A stretch of DNA of 64,000 bases from Thermococcus sp. SY098 (GTDB lineage Archaea; Methanobacteriota_B; Thermococci; Thermococcales; Thermococcaceae). This document shows, in pieces, positions 62,423 through 64,000 of this stretch (positions are counted from its first letter, which is position 1; every line of letters starts with the position of its first letter). The translations under genes were made by a program, and so were the position numbers. A model generated the notes under the pieces. That model ran no database searches and had not been told where the DNA came from. It was given only the letters and a program-made list of their open reading frames with translations. Location of the stretch: positions 1,330,760-1,394,759 of the forward strand of contig NZ_CP141821.1 of assembly GCF_035621495.1 (NCBI RefSeq). The letters run 5' to 3'.

Positions 62423-63249
62423 ATGCTCCAACTTCCTTTTTTCTTCAGAACTTCCCTTGCTCTAAAGAGCCCCTGAGCAACGCATTCTTTCAATGACTTT
62501 CCCTTTGCATAATATGCTAAAAATCCACCAGCAAAGGCATCTCCTGCCCCCGTCGGATCAACGATCTCGTTTATGGGCAATGCCTTAAACTCTGCAAACT
62601 TCTCTCCATCATAGACGAGGACGCCTCTTTCTCCTCTCGTTATCACAACAATTTTGGCTCCCCAGTCATGGAGAACTTTCGCTGCTTCTTTGATGTCCTC
62701 GGTTTTTGTTATCACTCCTGCTTCTCTTTCGTTTGGAAAAATTATCTCTGTGTTTTCTACTATCTTTTTCAAAAGCCCGGTTTTTGCTTTATAATCCTCC
62801 ATATAAGTTGGGTTGAAGTCGAGGCTTATCCTTTTGCCCTTTAGGCGTTTAACTAATTTCAGCTGCTCTTCGGGTGGGATTGGTGCTATGTGGAAAACCT
62901 TGGCATTCGTGTATTCTTCGGGAATTTCAATTTCACCCATCCTTTGAGCAACACCCATATCAACGGGAGCATCAACAGTTCCGTCCTCATGATATATCAT
63001 GTAGATGTGAATTGTTCTCCCTTCGAGAATGTAAACTCCCCTAATATCCAAGATTTCGCTCAGCTTTTTTAACCACTCTTCTGGAAAATCCCTGCCAACC
63101 TTAGTAACCAACCCAACTTTTGCACCGCTTAGGGCTGCTGAAGTAGCAACGGCAGCAGCAGCTCCTCCCGGTTGCAGAATCTCTTCTCTTCTGGGAAACC
63201 TGATATGATCTATTGAGACATGACCAATGACAACCAAATCTAACTCCAT
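62419..63249 (-). CDS. PfkB/ribokinase-family sugar or nucleoside kinase
   Basis: 276 residues. GHVSIDHIRFP and PGGAAAAVATSAALSGAKVGLVTKVG form the substrate-binding N-terminus, and DPTGAGDAFAGGFLAYYA is the catalytic PfkB motif with the base Asp. In Thermococcales members of this size phosphorylate inositol, ribose, nucleosides or other polyols; the exact substrate cannot be read off. It is monocistronic, divergent from the carboxypeptidase gene. Confidence 0.92.
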   Translation of the reverse strand: MELDLVVIGHVSIDHIRFPRREEILQPGGAAAAVATSAALSGAKVGLVTKVGRDFPEEWLKKLSEILDIRGVYILEGRTIHIYMIYHEDGTVDAPVDMGVAQRMGEIEIPEEYTNAKVFHIAPIPPEEQLKLVKRLKGKRISLDFNPTYMEDYKAKTGLLKKIVENTEIIFPNEREAGVITKTEDIKEAAKVLHDWGAKIVVITRGERGVLVYDGEKFAEFKALPINEIVDPTGAGDAFAGGFLAYYAKGKSLKECVAQGLFRAREVLKKKGSWSI

Positions 63250-63399
63250 GTTGCCCTCCCCTAACTTGACAGATTGCTTTATTTATCTTTTGGCTGTTGA
63301 GTAACCCTTTTCTACTCCCCTTATTTCGTTCAGATGATCATCGAAAAGATTTAAAAAGGTCAAAAGAATCTTAAAACTAAAACTTAGTGGGTGATTGAG

Positions 63400-64000
63400 A
63401 TGGAAGAAGTCTTCCAAAACGAGGTTATAAAACAAATTTTGCTGAAATACAGAACGATATGGGCAATTGGACACGCTCAAAGTGTTCTCGGCTGGGATAT
63501 GGAGGTAAACATGCCAAAAGAGGGCATAACTGAGAGGAGCGTTGCTCAAGGAGAACTTTCAGTGTTAAATCAGAAGCTAATCTTGGATGAAAAATTCGTT
63601 GAACTCGTTGAGAAAGCAGAAGGAGAAGAGCTTAACGATTATGAAGAGGGAGTTGTGAGGGTTCTCAAGCGCTCAATTAAGATAGCAAAGGCATTCCCTC
63701 CAGAATTTGTCAGAGAGATGAGTGAGGTTAGAAGCAAAGCAACGATGGCATGGGCAGAAGCAAAGCAAAAGAACGATTTCAAACTCTTTGAGCCTTATCT
63801 TGACAAAATCATAGAACTTTCAAGGAAAGCCGCTGACTATCTCGGCTATGATGAGTATCCATATGATGCTTTACTCGACCTGTACGAAGAAGGATTGAGG
63901 ACCAGGGACTTAGACCCAATATTTGAGAAACTCGAAAAAGAGCTCAAGCCAATTCTTGATAAAATTCTCGAGGAAGGGAAATTCCCAAAAGAGCATCCGC
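63400..64000 (+). CDS. M32 metallocarboxypeptidase (N-terminal part; runs off window)
   Basis: The first 200 residues of a thermostable carboxypeptidase Taq/PfuCP-type enzyme. IWAIGHAQSVLGWDMEVNMPKEG and RSVAQGELSVLNQK match the M32 N-terminal region, with YDALLDLYEEGL further on. The HEXXH zinc motif lies beyond the window edge, so catalysis cannot be checked. ATG at 63400 follows GGGTGATTGAG. It would release C-terminal amino acids from peptides in peptide fermentation. Confidence 0.92.
   Translation, partial: MEEVFQNEVIKQILLKYRTIWAIGHAQSVLGWDMEVNMPKEGITERSVAQGELSVLNQKLILDEKFVELVEKAEGEELNDYEEGVVRVLKRSIKIAKAFPPEFVREMSEVRSKATMAWAEAKQKNDFKLFEPYLDKIIELSRKAADYLGYDEYPYDALLDLYEEGLRTRDLDPIFEKLEKELKPILDKILEEGKFPKEHP

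Overview
This window is a chromosomal segment of a hyperthermophilic euryarchaeon of the order Thermococcales (Thermococcus, Palaeococcus or Pyrococcus; the A+T-rich composition suggests a low-GC Thermococcus-like species, but the species cannot be fixed from the window). The evidence is the gene set: bifunctional fructose-1,6-bisphosphate aldolase/phosphatase, tungsten GAPOR, family D DNA polymerase (DP1/DP2) with a PolII intein, Orc1/Cdc6 beside an ORB-rich origin, RadA, NucS/EndoMS, ADP-forming acyl-CoA synthetase, archaeal Trm14, a TrmB-type sugar regulator, and tRNA genes with encoded CCA. Promoters have archaeal BRE/TATA architecture and most starts have a GGTGAT- or GAGGTG-type Shine-Dalgarno.

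Layout. 1-2.4 kb: part of a WHy/LEA14-like secreted protein, XTP pyrophosphatase, an Lrp regulator, an intron-containing tRNA-Trp whose intron carries box C/D elements, and a small conserved protein. 2.4-5.7 kb: fbp and gor, each with a Thermococcales glycolytic motif (TGM) placed on opposite sides of TATA, as expected for activation of gluconeogenesis and repression of glycolysis. 5.7-9.6 kb: three leftward genes for exported or membrane-anchored surface proteins, including a seven-bladed propeller on a Thr/Val-rich stalk. 9.8-19.1 kb: triosephosphate isomerase; a CUT1-type sugar ABC transporter operon ending in a TrmB-family regulator; two Gfo/Idh/MocA oxidoreductases; and a divergent retaining-type glycosyltransferase. 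The transporter operon and the oxidoreductase/glycosyltransferase divergon share an AACCA-N7-TGGTT operator-like element not matching the TGM. 19.2-20 kb: tRNA-Gln and a zinc-ribbon protein.

20-35 kb is the replication and repair region. The leftward operon is cdc6, polB (DP1), DNA methyltransferase, TdeIII-like restriction endonuclease, polC (DP2, with a 166-residue mini-intein ending in Gln at the catalytic motif). The restriction-modification pair sits seamlessly between the two polymerase subunit genes. Upstream of cdc6 lies a candidate oriC (about 29.8-31.4 kb) with two inverted full ORBs around an AT-rich core, many mini-ORBs spreading into polB, the K+ channel gene and radA, and a second, apparently undescribed family of TGAACA dyads. 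Beyond it are a K+ channel, radA and nucS.

34.5-50.7 kb is housekeeping: proteasome-assembly-chaperone-like PAC2 protein, MTA phosphorylase and MTA/SAH deaminase (methylthioadenosine salvage), a macrodomain protein, Nnr NAD(P)HX repair enzyme, three small regulator/DUF genes, acyl-CoA synthetase alpha, TrpRS, an AAA-DUF4143 ATPase behind three perfect-register 34-bp promoter/operator repeats, a membrane protein with a caspase/gingipain-like His-Cys dyad, FAH-family hydrolase, Trm14 and a circularly permuted GTPase.

50.8-57.1 kb is a type IV pilus/TadA-like secretion operon (DUF515 protein, exported protein, ATPase with a repeated LxDILG linear motif, two TadB/C-like membrane proteins) with no recognisable pilin. 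57.1-64 kb holds an FKBP isomerase, small conserved proteins, a DUF4129-like/MoxR/DUF58 membrane operon, a PfkB-family kinase and the start of an M32 carboxypeptidase.
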